NCBI RefSeq assembly: GCF_008728635.1
Contig: NZ_CP044285.1
Span: 248,001-312,000, forward strand
Reading direction: 5' to 3'
DNA length: 64,000 nucleotides
Source of the DNA: Hymenobacter baengnokdamensis
GTDB taxonomy: Bacteria > Bacteroidota > Bacteroidia > Cytophagales > Hymenobacteraceae
Within the stretch, counting starts at the first letter, position 1. Every line of letters begins with the position of its first letter. Made by a program: the position numbers and the translations under genes. Shown here one piece after another: positions 8,646-17,465 of the stretch. The notes under the pieces are model-generated. The model was not told the DNA's origin, made no database searches, and was given only the letters and a program-made list of their open reading frames with translations.

Positions 8646-9945
8646 GAGCAGTTTGAAAAGAAAGGCAATTTACGACAAGACCGGGCCCAGGTTCTGGGTG
8701 GCGCTGCTACTGGCGGGCCTCACCAGCCTGGCCGCCAGCCCCCATTGGCTGGCTACGCCCGACTTTGCCGGGCTATACCGCCCGGCACCCGACCGGCTGC
8801 GGCCCGTAGTGCGCCGCGAGGGCGATAGCCTGCGTATTTTTCTAAACCGCCCAGCCCCCACCCCGGGTTCCGCGGCCACCAGGCTGCGCCTCACTAGCTG
8901 GGCCACTTACGAGGCCAAGCAGCCACTGTGGCAGGAAATACGCGCCGCCCGCCCCTACCCCGGCAGCAACCCGGCCGCTCCGGTGCAGGTGCTTACGGCA
9001 GCGGTGGGCGCTGCCCTCCTCCCGGCCGGCACCGTGCTGCAAGTAAGCCTCGAGAAGCCCTCGCTCACCAACCAGCCGCCCAGCCCTGACCAGGACGCGG
9101 CCACTACCGCCTGGCTACGCCTCACGCCCGAGCTGCTGAGCCGGCCCTTCGTACTGCTCGACTCGACCGGGCTGGTGCTCGACCGGCCTTATCTGAATGC
9201 CGGCGAAGGGGTCGCAGTAGCCACGTATGGGCCGGTGCAGCCCGTGCGCTGGCGACGCTACCCCACCGGCACGCCGGCCCTGCCACCCTTTACCGACCCG
9301 CGGAGCCAGGCCGCGGCCCCGCGCACGCTGGGTATTATCGATTCGTCGGCGGCACCCGTGCCGGCGGGTAGTCTGCTGCGCCTTCCTTCGCAAGGCTTAT
9401 ACGCGCTGAAAGTTGGTGGCGCGGGCGGCGAGCCCAGGCATACGGTGCCATTGCTGGTAGTGCCAGCCAGCTTTCCCGGCCAAAGTACTGCCCCCGAGGT
9501 TATTGAGCCCCTGCTTTATCTTACCACAGCCGCCGAGCGCCAGGCCTTGCTGAAAGCGGCTGACCCCAAGCGGGCAATTGACCGCTTTTGGCTCGACGCA
9601 GCGGGCGGCGACCAGGTGCGGGGCCGGGAAATGATACGACGCTACTACAGCCGCGTAACTACTGCTAATGAAGTATTTACCGGGCACAAAGCTGGCTGGC
9701 TTACCGACCGGGGCCTGCTCTACGTGGTGCTGGGCCCGCCGCAAAGCGTACGCCGCCTGCCCAGCGGCGAAGAGCGCTGGCACTATGACCAGGCCGGCCG
9801 CCAGGGCGAGGCCGTGGCCTTCACCTTCCGGCCCCGCCCTAGTACCTTAGCGCCTGATAACTACGAACTGGTGCGCCGACCCGAGTACGAAATGCTCTGG
9901 TATGCGGCCGTAGAACAATGGAGAACAAGGATGACCGCCCGCTAA
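8644..9945 (+). CDS. GWxTD domain-containing protein
   Basis: A 433-residue protein with an N-terminal signal or membrane segment (FWVALLLAGLTSLAASP). The C-terminal third holds the motif that names the family: RYYSRVTTANEVFTGHKAGW followed by LTDRG, then YVVLGPP. GWxTD proteins are Bacteroidota-associated and of unknown role, usually exported. The preferred ATG at 8644 overlaps the divergent DUF4834 start; an in-frame GTG lies at 8635. The last 28 bp overlap rlmB, suggesting translational coupling. Confidence 0.85.
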   Translation: MSSLKRKAIYDKTGPRFWVALLLAGLTSLAASPHWLATPDFAGLYRPAPDRLRPVVRREGDSLRIFLNRPAPTPGSAATRLRLTSWATYEAKQPLWQEIRAARPYPGSNPAAPVQVLTAAVGAALLPAGTVLQVSLEKPSLTNQPPSPDQDAATTAWLRLTPELLSRPFVLLDSTGLVLDRPYLNAGEGVAVATYGPVQPVRWRRYPTGTPALPPFTDPRSQAAAPRTLGIIDSSAAPVPAGSLLRLPSQGLYALKVGGAGGEPRHTVPLLVVPASFPGQSTAPEVIEPLLYLTTAAERQALLKAADPKRAIDRFWLDAAGGDQVRGREMIRRYYSRVTTANEVFTGHKAGWLTDRGLLYVVLGPPQSVRRLPSGEERWHYDQAGRQGEAVAFTFRPRPSTLAPDNYELVRRPEYEMLWYAAVEQWRTRMTAR

Positions 9946-10949
9946 ACGACGGGTTCAGCGACGACTACGTGCCCCGCCGCTTTCGCGAAGGCCCTGCTAA
10001 CAACGAGCGCCGGGCCGCCCGCCCGGCCGGCGGCGACGACCGCCGCCGTACCGGCAGCAACGACGGAGCCAGCAGAGCCCGCCCCCAGCGCCCGTTTTAT
10101 GATGAGCGCGGCCGGCAGGTTACGCCCAACCGGCCGGCCGAAGGTCGCGGCCAGGAGCGCGGCAGCAGTCCCGTTTATAAAGAGCACACTACCCGCCCCG
10201 CTGCCGACCGTAGCATCGACATGCTCTTCGGGCTGCGCCCCATTCTGGAAGCGCTGAATGCGGGCCGGACGCTGGACAAGATTTTCCTGCTGCGGGGCAC
10301 CAAAAACTCTCTCACGCAGGATATCTCGGCCCTGGCCCGCGAAGCCAACGTGCCCGTGTCGCTGGTGCCGCTCGAAAAGCTCGAAGGCCTCACCCGCAAA
10401 AACCACCAGGGCGCGGTGGCATTTGTGTCGCCCATCGACTTCGCCCCGCTCGACTCGCTGCTGGCCGGCTTGTTTGAGGAGGGGAAAGTGCCCTTTCTGC
10501 TGCTGCTCGACCGGGTGACCGACGTGCGCAACTTTGGCGCCATTGCCCGCACCGCCGAGTGCATGGGCGTGCAGGCGCTGGTAGTGCCCGCGCACGGCGC
10601 GGCCCAAATCAACGGCGACGCCGTAAAAACCTCGGCCGGCGCGCTCAACATCCTGCCCGTATGCCGCGAGGCCGACCTGCGCCAGACCATCAACTTTCTG
10701 AAGGAGAGCGGCCTTACCGTTATCGCCTGCACCGAAAAGGCCGATGCCGACCTCGGCCACACCGAGCCCGCCACCCTTAGCGGTCCCGTTGCCGTGGTGA
10801 TGGGCTCGGAGGAAGACGGCATCTCGCCCGAACTGCTGCGCCTCTGCGACCAGCGCCTGCGCATCCCGATGAGCGGCCAGATTCAAAGCCTCAACGTGGG
10901 CGTTGCCGCCGGCATCATGCTGTTTGAGGTGGCGAAAAGCCGGGGGTAG
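9918..10949 (+). CDS. rlmB: 23S rRNA (guanosine-2'-O)-methyltransferase, TrmH/SpoU family
   Basis: A 343-residue SpoU-class methyltransferase, longer than E. coli RlmB (about 243 residues) because residues 1-90 are a disordered Arg/Asp/Pro/Gly-rich extension. The substrate-binding domain begins at MLFGLRPILEAL. The knotted SAM-binding domain has the three SpoU motifs: DRVTDVRNFGAIARTAECMG, VVMGSEEDGIS and IPMSGQIQSLNVGVAAGIML. By family it methylates a 23S rRNA guanosine with SAM, but TrmH-type paralogues with tRNA targets cannot be excluded. It overlaps the end of the GWxTD gene by 28 bp. Confidence 0.87.
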   Translation: MENKDDRPLNDGFSDDYVPRRFREGPANNERRAARPAGGDDRRRTGSNDGASRARPQRPFYDERGRQVTPNRPAEGRGQERGSSPVYKEHTTRPAADRSIDMLFGLRPILEALNAGRTLDKIFLLRGTKNSLTQDISALAREANVPVSLVPLEKLEGLTRKNHQGAVAFVSPIDFAPLDSLLAGLFEEGKVPFLLLLDRVTDVRNFGAIARTAECMGVQALVVPAHGAAQINGDAVKTSAGALNILPVCREADLRQTINFLKESGLTVIACTEKADADLGHTEPATLSGPVAVVMGSEEDGISPELLRLCDQRLRIPMSGQIQSLNVGVAAGIMLFEVAKSRG

Positions 10950-10963
10950 TTATTCTGATAACG

Positions 10964-11317
10964 ATGAGTCAATTAATCTCCTCCAGGTCTTGGTATTCTG
11001 TTGAAAGCCATTTCATTGCCTTAAATAGCCAAGGTTGGCATCAGGAAGAATTGCTGGCGCTGGTGCAGCATATTAAAGGCACCTTATTGGCTCAACGGGT
11101 TTTTGCTGTTACCTCGTTAGATGAGTTGGTCATTAGCAAGTACACGCCCTTTGCCATACACCACGAAGTAGTACGAGTCACATATGAACGCAGCCAGCAA
11201 GCTTTTCTTTTTAAGTATCTTCTCGGGCAGCTGCCCGAGCCGGAGGTGCAGCGGAAATATCCGGCGGAACTAGGGATAGAAAAATTCAACCACTTTATGC
11301 GTTGGCTAAATTGGTAA
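10964..11317 (+). CDS. Hypothetical protein (117 aa)
   Basis: Not recognised. A soluble 117-residue protein with no signal peptide or membrane segment. It starts MSQLISSRSWYSVESHFIAL, has a central predicted alpha/beta part (VFAVTSLDELVISKYTPFAIHHEVVRV) and ends in an aromatic-rich helix (KFNHFMRWLNW). Base composition is more AT-rich than in the flanking genes, so it may be an accessory gene. It begins 14 bp after rlmB and is followed by a strong bidirectional hairpin at 11393. Confidence 0.6.
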   Translation: MSQLISSRSWYSVESHFIALNSQGWHQEELLALVQHIKGTLLAQRVFAVTSLDELVISKYTPFAIHHEVVRVTYERSQQAFLFKYLLGQLPEPEVQRKYPAELGIEKFNHFMRWLNW

Positions 11318-11392
11318 CACCCCCCTGATAAGAGTAGCCGAGCGCCGTAAAAACAAGCCGCCTCCCGCAGTCAGGGGCAGAGGAGTGAAAAT

Positions 11393-11438
11393 AAAAGAAC
11401 CGGGGCTCCTGCCATGCGCGGGAGCCCTGGTTCTTTTT
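11393..11438. terminator. Bidirectional intrinsic terminator
   Basis: A GC-rich stem (AAAAGAACC, GGGGCTCC, loop, GGGAGCCC, GGTTCTTTT) with an A-run on the left and a T-run on the right. It lies between the convergent hypothetical gene at 10964-11317 and the guanylyltransferase ending at 11451, so it can stop both transcripts. Confidence 0.85.
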
Positions 11439-11450
11439 ATACGGCCGGCG

Positions 11451-12539
11451 CTAATTATACCCTACCCCCTTCTTGGCTTTCACGTCGGCCACAAACTCTT
11501 TCACGCGCTGCTCCTCCGAGCGCTGGCAGATGAGCAGCACGTTGTCGTGCTCGGCCACGATATAGCCTTCGAGGCCCTGCACCACCACCAGGCGCTCGTG
11601 GGGTGTTTTAATGAGACAGTCGCGGGTATCATAGAGCAGCACCTCGCCATCAACTACGTTGCCCTGGGCATCGTGGGGGCTCACCTGGTGCAGCGAGTCC
11701 CAGGTGCCGAGGTCGCTCCAGCCGATATCGGCGGGCAGCACGTACACGTTATCGGCTTTTTCCATCACCCCGAAGTCGATGCTGATGTTGCGGCAGCGCG
11801 AGTAAGCCTCGTCGATAAAAGCGGCTTCCTGCGGCGTGCCAAGCTGGCTTTTTCCCTCGTCAAATACTTCGGCAATGTCGCTCAGGCACTGGTGAAAAGC
11901 CTCAATAATGACATCGGCCCGCCACACAAAGAGGCCGGCATTCCATAGAAAGTCGCCGCTATCGATAAACATGCGGGCCAGGTCAGCATTCGGCTTTTCA
12001 GTGAATGTTTTCACCTTATAAAGATTGCTGTCGGGCAGGCGATGCATAGATCCATCCATATATTGAATGTAGCCATACCCGGTATCCGGCCGGGAGGGCT
12101 GAATACCCAGCGTAATAAGCACCGCGTGCTGGCGCGCCGCCTCCACCGCTTCGCGAATCAGTCGCCGGAACTCTTCCTCGCGCAGCACGGCATGGTCGGC
12201 GGGAGAAATGATGAGCGTAGCCTGCGGGTCGCGCTGGGCAATGCAGTAGCTGGCGTAGGCAATGCAGGGAGCCGTATTGCGGCCGATGGGCTCACCCAGA
12301 ATCTGGCTGGGCAGCAGCTCGGGCAAATGCTCGTGCACCAGCCCGATGTAGTCGCGATTGGTAACCACAAATACGTTTTCGGGTGGGCAGATACCCCGAA
12401 AGCGGTCCACGGTAAGCTGTAGCATGGAGCGCCCTACCCCCAGCACATCATGAAACTGCTTGGGGTACTGAGTGCGGCTGAACGGCCAGAAGCGACTGCC
12501 GATTCCGCCCGCCATCACGACGAGATAAGTATGATTCAT
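11451..12539 (-). CDS. manC: Mannose-1-phosphate guanylyltransferase
   Basis: A 362-residue nucleotidyltransferase that makes GDP-mannose from mannose 1-phosphate and GTP. The signature GGIGSRFWPFSRTQYPKQF is at residues 11-29. Later family marks are ISPADHAVL, TGYGYIQY, KTFTEKPN, FLWNAGLFVWRAD and DIGWSDLGTWDSL. The phosphomannose isomerase domain of bifunctional ManC/AlgA enzymes is absent, so this is the single-function form. Upstream on the same strand lie the GT2 glycosyltransferase and the KdsD-type isomerase, suggesting a surface-polysaccharide block. Confidence 0.92.
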   Translation of the reverse strand: MNHTYLVVMAGGIGSRFWPFSRTQYPKQFHDVLGVGRSMLQLTVDRFRGICPPENVFVVTNRDYIGLVHEHLPELLPSQILGEPIGRNTAPCIAYASYCIAQRDPQATLIISPADHAVLREEEFRRLIREAVEAARQHAVLITLGIQPSRPDTGYGYIQYMDGSMHRLPDSNLYKVKTFTEKPNADLARMFIDSGDFLWNAGLFVWRADVIIEAFHQCLSDIAEVFDEGKSQLGTPQEAAFIDEAYSRCRNISIDFGVMEKADNVYVLPADIGWSDLGTWDSLHQVSPHDAQGNVVDGEVLLYDTRDCLIKTPHERLVVVQGLEGYIVAEHDNVLLICQRSEEQRVKEFVADVKAKKGVGYN

Positions 12540-12596
12540 GGGGCGATAGGTGGGAGGGCGAAAGAGTAAAGTGCAAAAGGATGGCAGCGGCGCGGC

Positions 12597-13409
12597 TTAC
12601 CCTCCGGCCGGTTGGCTGGATAAGGCCAGTGGCGCCGCATTGGCAGCGGCTATTCGCGTGAGGCGCAGCGCCTCGTCGTAGTAGCCCCGGGCAGCCCGGC
12701 GGCGCAGCTGCCGCAGCTCGCTAAAGCCGCCGAGGCCGCTTAGAAAGCTTACTTTGCTGCCGGCCGCGTCATTCCAGCGCACAGGCTGCTCAAGCAGGCG
12801 CAGGCCGGCGCGGTAGGCCAGATACAGCAGCTCCACATCAAACCCGAAGCGGTCGAGCACGGCGGCCTCCACTACGGGGCGGCACACGGCCAGCCGAAAA
12901 GCCTTGAAGCCACATTGCGTGTCCCAGTAAGGCAGGCCGGTAGCCAGGCGCATTACCAGGTTGAAGGCCCGGCCGCTCTGCTCACGCAGCCAGGGCTGAT
13001 GCACCCCGATAAGGCTGCGGTCGAGCGCCCGCGAACCAAAAACGACGTCGTAGGTGCCTGCCAGGAGCGGATTTACTAGCTTGGGCAATTCTTCAATGGG
13101 CGTCGAGAGGTCGGCATCCGAAAACACGGCCACCTGCCCCTGCGCTGCCAGCAAGCCCTGGCGCACAGCGTAGCCCTTACCCCGATTGGGCTGGTAGCTA
13201 AGCACACGGGTAGCTACCCGGCCAGCATGGTCAGCAAAAAAAGCTTCCGCTACCTGGGCCGTATCGTCGGCCGAGCCGTCATCTACTACCAGCACCTCGC
13301 TGGCATACGGCTGGGCATTCAGATACCCCAGTACCTGCCTGAGCGTGTGGCCTAGCCGCACACTTTCATTATAGGCTGGGATGAGGAAAGAAACCAGAGG
13401 AGGCTGCAC
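12597..13409 (-). CDS. GT2 glycosyltransferase, dolichyl-phosphate beta-glucosyltransferase-like
   Basis: About 270 residues. PPLVSFLIPAYNES opens a GT-A fold, VLVVDDGSADDT is the nucleotide-binding region, FSDADLSTPIEEL carries the metal-binding DxD and YWDTQCGFKAFR resembles the ALG5-like branch that moves a sugar onto a polyprenyl phosphate. No C-terminal membrane helices are evident. The GTG at 13409 (VQPPLVSF) is preferred; a TTG at 13421 in the same frame would add four residues. It lies 57 bp upstream of manC on the same strand, so they are probably cotranscribed. Confidence 0.85.
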   Translation of the reverse strand: MQPPLVSFLIPAYNESVRLGHTLRQVLGYLNAQPYASEVLVVDDGSADDTAQVAEAFFADHAGRVATRVLSYQPNRGKGYAVRQGLLAAQGQVAVFSDADLSTPIEELPKLVNPLLAGTYDVVFGSRALDRSLIGVHQPWLREQSGRAFNLVMRLATGLPYWDTQCGFKAFRLAVCRPVVEAAVLDRFGFDVELLYLAYRAGLRLLEQPVRWNDAAGSKVSFLSGLGGFSELRQLRRRAARGYYDEALRLTRIAAANAAPLALSSQPAGG

Positions 13410-13474
13410 TCGGAAACACAAGTAGTGTGAAAAGAATGGGAAATATAAAGGAAAAGGCTGCTACCGACGCTAAA

Positions 13475-13525
13475 ATAAATTTAATTAATAGTATAATTTT
13501 TAAACATACTATTAATTAAATTTAT
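13475..13525. terminator. AT-only 20-bp perfect hairpin after the KdsD-type gene
   Basis: Two perfect 20-bp arms (13475-13494 and 13506-13525, core AAATTTAATTAATAGTAT) separated by an 11-nt AT-rich loop. It begins 8 bp past the stop of the isomerase gene and ends about 65 bp before the GT2 start. It could be an unusual GC-poor terminator, an RNA processing site or an operator palindrome; sequence cannot decide. Confidence 0.55.
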
Positions 13526-13532
13526 AAATTTC

Positions 13533-14543
13533 TTACACTAAACCTTCTCGCAGTAGGTCGTGCAAGTGAATGAACCCGGCAAACTGTCCGTTTTCCGTTA
13601 CTATCAGCTGCGTGATATTGCGGGCCTGCATGCGGGCTAGCGCCTCGGCGGCAAACTCCGTAATCTCGATGGTGGCCGGGTGAGGCGTCAGAATATCGCG
13701 GGCGGCAACGGTTTCCAGCTCAGCCAGGTGGCCGCGGCCCAGCATGCGGCGCAGGTCGCCGTCGGTAATGATGCCGGCCAAGCGGCCGGCATCGTCGAGC
13801 ACAGCGGTGGCACCCAGGCGCTTGCCCGAAATTTCGAGCAGCACTTCGCGCAGCGACGCGGCCAGGCCCACCTGCGGGCGCTGGTTCTGCCGGCTGAGGT
13901 CGCCCACCGTCAGATACAGCTTTTTGCCCAGCGTGCCGCCGGGGTGGAGGCGGGCAAAGTCCTGGGCCGAAAACTGCCGGCTTTCGAGCAGGCACACGGC
14001 CAGAGCATCACCCAGGGCCAGGGCGGCCGTGGTGCTGGTAGTAGGGGCCAGGTCGTGGGGGCAGGCCTCGCGGCGCACCGGCGCGTGCAGCACAAAATCG
14101 GCCTGCCTGGCTAAGTACGAGTCGGCATTGCTTACCAGCGCGGCCAGGGGCACGCCTTTGCGGCGCAGCAGCGGCACCAGCACCTTTATTTCGGGCGTGT
14201 CGCCGCTTTTGCTGATGGCAATAACAAAATCTTCGCCCTGAATCATGCCCAGGTCACCATGAATGGCATCGGCAGCGTGCATAAACAAGGCGGGCGTGCC
14301 CGTCCCGTTGAGCGTAGCCACCAGCTTGCCGGCAATGTGAGCGCTTTTGCCCACGCCCGTTACGACCACGCGGCCCCGAAGAGCCAGTAGCGCCGCCACG
14401 CAGGCAGCAAAATCGGGCGTAGCGCCCACGGCCTGCGCAACGTCGCGCAGGGCATCGGCTTCGGTAAGCAGCACCTGACGGGCCACGGCCAGCACATCAA
14501 CGGGGGCCGTCGTAGCGGCAGGAGGAGTGGAAGTCGGTTGCAC
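13533..14543 (-). CDS. kdsD: KpsF/GutQ family arabinose-5-phosphate isomerase
   Basis: About 336 residues: an N-terminal SIS domain (VVTGVGKSAHIAGKLVATLN, then ISKSGDTPE) and two C-terminal CBS domains (AVLDDAGRLAGIITDGDLRR and the tail ending GFIHLHDLLREGLV). The enzyme converts ribulose 5-phosphate to arabinose 5-phosphate for Kdo synthesis. An ATG at 14597 would add a hydrophobic stretch unlike the family, so the GTG at 14543 is used. A perfect -7 box TATTTTTG on the minus strand ends only 3 nt before it, so the transcript leader would be very short or the true start slightly later. Divergent from recQ. Confidence 0.85.
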   Translation of the reverse strand: MQPTSTPPAATTAPVDVLAVARQVLLTEADALRDVAQAVGATPDFAACVAALLALRGRVVVTGVGKSAHIAGKLVATLNGTGTPALFMHAADAIHGDLGMIQGEDFVIAISKSGDTPEIKVLVPLLRRKGVPLAALVSNADSYLARQADFVLHAPVRREACPHDLAPTTSTTAALALGDALAVCLLESRQFSAQDFARLHPGGTLGKKLYLTVGDLSRQNQRPQVGLAASLREVLLEISGKRLGATAVLDDAGRLAGIITDGDLRRMLGRGHLAELETVAARDILTPHPATIEITEFAAEALARMQARNITQLIVTENGQFAGFIHLHDLLREGLV

Positions 14544-14755
14544 GGCCAAAAATACGCTGCATAAGTGGGACGTGAGCCACAACAGCGCGCAAAGCAATGC
14601 GCCCGAACCGCCCCGCGGTTTAGGACTTTGGCAGCCTTGGTTCGGAACTTTTCTGAAATGTTACGTGTCGATGGCCGATTTTAAAAGAAAAGTTCACTTC
14701 CTGCTTATCTTCGCTAATAACCTACGCGCTCCGCCTCGCCTTATTTTGCTAGTCT

Positions 14756-16966
14756 ATGTCACTGACCGCCGTTGAAGAACCAGTTATTGCGACTGCTGAA
14801 TTAAAAACCAAGCTTAAGGAGGTATTTGGCTTTGGCCAGTTCAGGGGAACGCAAGAGGCTGTTATTCAGAACATATTAGCTGGCAACAATACGTTCGTCA
14901 TCATGCCCACCGGGGCGGGCAAGAGCCTGTGCTACCAGCTGCCGGCGCTGGTGCTGCCGGGAACGGCCATTGTTATCTCGCCGCTTATTGCCCTGATGAA
15001 AAATCAGGTTGACCAGCTCTCAGCCTTTGGGGTAAACGCGCAGGTGTACAATTCTACGCTGACCAAGACGGAGATGAACCGCGTCAGAAAAGACGTGATT
15101 TCGGGCGAAGTACGGCTGCTGTACGTGGCGCCCGAGAGCCTGACCAAAGAAGACACTATTGCCTTTCTGCAAAAAGCCAGTATCTCCTTTGTGGCTATCG
15201 ATGAGGCGCACTGCATCTCGGAGTGGGGCCACGACTTTCGGCCCGAGTACCGCAAGATTCGGGGCATTATCGACAACCTGGGCGGGCGCATTCCGCTGAT
15301 TGCCCTCACGGCCACGGCCACGCCCAAGGTGCAGCTCGATATCCAGAAAAACCTGCACATGGACGACGCGAGCGTGTTTAAAACGTCGTTTAACCGCACC
15401 AACCTCTACTATGAGGTACGTGCCAAGCGCAACACCAAGAAGCAGCTGATTCAGTACGTGCAGTCGCACAAAGGCAAGGCCGGCATTATTTACTGCCTGA
15501 GTCGCAAGAAGGTAGAAGAGGTGGCCGAGCTGCTGCGCGTCAACGACGTGCGGGCCCTGCCCTACCACGCCGGCCTCGACCCGCATACCCGCATGAACAA
15601 TCAGGATGCCTTCCTGAATGAGGACTGCGACGTGATTGTGGCAACTATTGCCTTCGGCATGGGCATCGACAAGCCCGACGTGCGCTTCGTTATTCACTAC
15701 GACGCGCCGAAAAGCATTGAGGGCTACTACCAGGAAACCGGCCGCGGCGGCCGCGATGGCCTGGAGGGAAACTGCCTGATGTTTTACAGCTACGATGACA
15801 TTCTGAAGCTCGAAAAATTCAGCAAGGACAAGCCCGTAACCGAGCGCGACAACGCCCGACAGCTGCTGCTGGAAATGACGAACTACTCGGAAAGCGCCGT
15901 GTGCCGCCGCCGTCAGCTGCTGCATTATTTTGGCGAGCACCTCGACAAGGATTGCGGCTTTTGCGACAACTGCCGCCATCCGAAAGAGAAGTTTGACGGC
16001 ACCCGGCACGTAGGCCTGGCGCTGCGGGCCGTGGTCCAAACCGAAGCGCGCTTTGGCCTGGACCACGTGGCGCAGGTGTTGCTGGGGCTCAACAACCCGC
16101 ACATCGAAAGCTACGGCCACAGCGGCCTGCCGGTGTATGGCCAGGGCAAGGAGCTGAGCGGCGATATGCAGCACTGGCAATCGGTGTTGCGCCAGTGCCT
16201 GCTCAACGGCCTGCTGGAAAAGGACATCGACTCTATCGGCCTGGTTCGCATCACCGAAAAAGGCATTGATTTTATTGAGAATCCGCAGCCGTTCACGCTG
16301 ACCAAAGACCACGATTTTGAGGCTGAGAAGCAGGAAGAGGAAGATGAGGAGAAGGTGCAGCAGGCGGCCGGCCACGACGAGGCGCTGTTTACCCTGCTGA
16401 AGGAGCTGCGCAAGCAAGTAGCCAAGCAGAAAAACCTGCCGCCCTACGTGCTCTTTCAGGACCCCAGCCTGAAGGAAATGGCTACTACCTACCCGCAAAG
16501 CCTGCACGAGCTAACCCATATTTCGGGCGTAGGCCAGGGCAAAGCGCAGAAGTTTGGCGCGCCCTTCGTGGCAGCCATCAAGAAGTATGTGGAAGACAAC
16601 GACATCGAAACGGCGGCCGATGTCATTATTAAGTCCACCGTCAACCGCTCAAAGCTGAAAATATATATTATTCAGCAGATAGATAAAAAGATGGATTTGG
16701 CGGGTATTGCCCGCAGCCAGGGCATTTCGATGGCCGACCTGGTAGAAGAAATTGAGCATATCTGCTACTCGGGCACCCGCCTCAACCTGGACTATTACAT
16801 TCAGGATGTGGTAGACGAGGATAAGCAGGACGAGATTTTCGACTACTTTATGTCGGCCAGCTCCGACAACATTGCCCTGGCAATGAACGAGTTGGGCCCG
16901 GACGACTTTACCGAGGAAGAGGTAAGGCTGATGCGCATTAAGTTTCTAAGCGAAGTGGCTAACTAG
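14756..16966 (+). CDS. recQ: ATP-dependent DNA helicase RecQ
   Basis: A 736-residue 3'-5' DNA helicase for recombination and replication-fork repair. Domains in order: superfamily 2 helicase core with Walker A MPTGAGKS (Lys56), IDEAHCISEWGHDFRPEYR and motif VI YYQETGRGGRDG; zinc-binding region (CRRRQLLHYFGE, then CGFCDNC); RQC winged helix; an HRDC domain near residues 540-610; and a C-terminal helix-turn-helix region typical of Bacteroidota RecQ. Its TAG stop (16964-16966) lies inside the first bases of an 81-bp inverted repeat arm. Confidence 0.95.
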   Translation: MSLTAVEEPVIATAELKTKLKEVFGFGQFRGTQEAVIQNILAGNNTFVIMPTGAGKSLCYQLPALVLPGTAIVISPLIALMKNQVDQLSAFGVNAQVYNSTLTKTEMNRVRKDVISGEVRLLYVAPESLTKEDTIAFLQKASISFVAIDEAHCISEWGHDFRPEYRKIRGIIDNLGGRIPLIALTATATPKVQLDIQKNLHMDDASVFKTSFNRTNLYYEVRAKRNTKKQLIQYVQSHKGKAGIIYCLSRKKVEEVAELLRVNDVRALPYHAGLDPHTRMNNQDAFLNEDCDVIVATIAFGMGIDKPDVRFVIHYDAPKSIEGYYQETGRGGRDGLEGNCLMFYSYDDILKLEKFSKDKPVTERDNARQLLLEMTNYSESAVCRRRQLLHYFGEHLDKDCGFCDNCRHPKEKFDGTRHVGLALRAVVQTEARFGLDHVAQVLLGLNNPHIESYGHSGLPVYGQGKELSGDMQHWQSVLRQCLLNGLLEKDIDSIGLVRITEKGIDFIENPQPFTLTKDHDFEAEKQEEEDEEKVQQAAGHDEALFTLLKELRKQVAKQKNLPPYVLFQDPSLKEMATTYPQSLHELTHISGVGQGKAQKFGAPFVAAIKKYVEDNDIETAADVIIKSTVNRSKLKIYIIQQIDKKMDLAGIARSQGISMADLVEEIEHICYSGTRLNLDYYIQDVVDEDKQDEIFDYFMSASSDNIALAMNELGPDDFTEEEVRLMRIKFLSEVAN

Positions 16967-17043
16967 ACCACGGATTAGCGCGGATTATAGCGGATTTCAC
17001 GGATTTTGTGGACGGCTTCAACGGTGTTGAGGCCGTCTTTTTT
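16963..17043 (+). repeat. Left 81-bp arm: CGGATT iterons plus terminator
   Basis: The first 50 bp hold four CGGATT iterons about 10 bp apart, framed by GACCAC and GTGGAC. The remaining 30 bp form an intrinsic terminator (GACGGCTTCAAC, GGT, GTTGAGGCCGTC, T-run) that would stop recQ transcription. Identical over 81 bp to the reverse complement of 17464-17544. Confidence 0.95.
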
Positions 17044-17066
17044 TATATTTTGCTTCATTTGTATTT

Positions 17067-17465
17067 ATGCTACTTGATACCCGTTTCCACGACCTTACCA
17101 GAAGAGTTATCGGCTGTGCGATGCGGGTACATAGTGAGCTTGGCAGCGGCTTTCCTGAGTTGATTTATCAACGCGGGCTAGCGGTGGAGCTAAAGCAGGA
17201 AGGGGTTAGTTTTCAAGGAGAGATTCAGTTACCCGTTTTTTATAAAGATACCGCTATCGGTGCCCGGCGCGCCGATTTTCTAATTGAGGGCCAGGTACTG
17301 GTTGAATTAAAAGCCGTGAGCGAATTGTCTGATGCACACTATGCACAAACCATAAACTACCTGAAAGCTTATCGGTTGGAAGTAGCTCTCCTCATAAATT
17401 TTGGTGAAGCCAGCCTTAGATTCCGACGTCTGCTCCATAATCCTACCCGCCAGCCCAGGGTATAA
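17067..17465 (+). CDS. GxxExxY protein (PD-(D/E)XK nuclease-like)
   Basis: A 132-residue protein. The family motif appears as GFPELIY within HSELGSGFPELIYQRGLAVE. A PD-(D/E)XK-like active site is suggested by ARRADFLIEGQVLVELKAV, with Asp in RADF and Glu-x-Lys in ELK. GxxExxY proteins are widespread, often in several copies per genome, and of unproven function. Codon use is AT-richer than in recQ. The TAA stop (17463-17465) overlaps the right repeat arm by two bases. ATG at 17067 lies 24 bp after the left arm, leaving little room for its own promoter. Confidence 0.88.
   Translation: MLLDTRFHDLTRRVIGCAMRVHSELGSGFPELIYQRGLAVELKQEGVSFQGEIQLPVFYKDTAIGARRADFLIEGQVLVELKAVSELSDAHYAQTINYLKAYRLEVALLINFGEASLRFRRLLHNPTRQPRV

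Noticed and set aside
15020..16507. 495-codon open frame antisense to recQ
   Set aside because: Low-complexity His/Val/Gln/Ala composition and complete overlap with recQ motifs show it is a shadow frame.
16978..17010. CGGATT iterons as a CRISPR-like or origin-like array
   Set aside because: Only four units at about 10-bp spacing and no unique spacers; present as inverted arms around one gene, so a repeat element explains it better.
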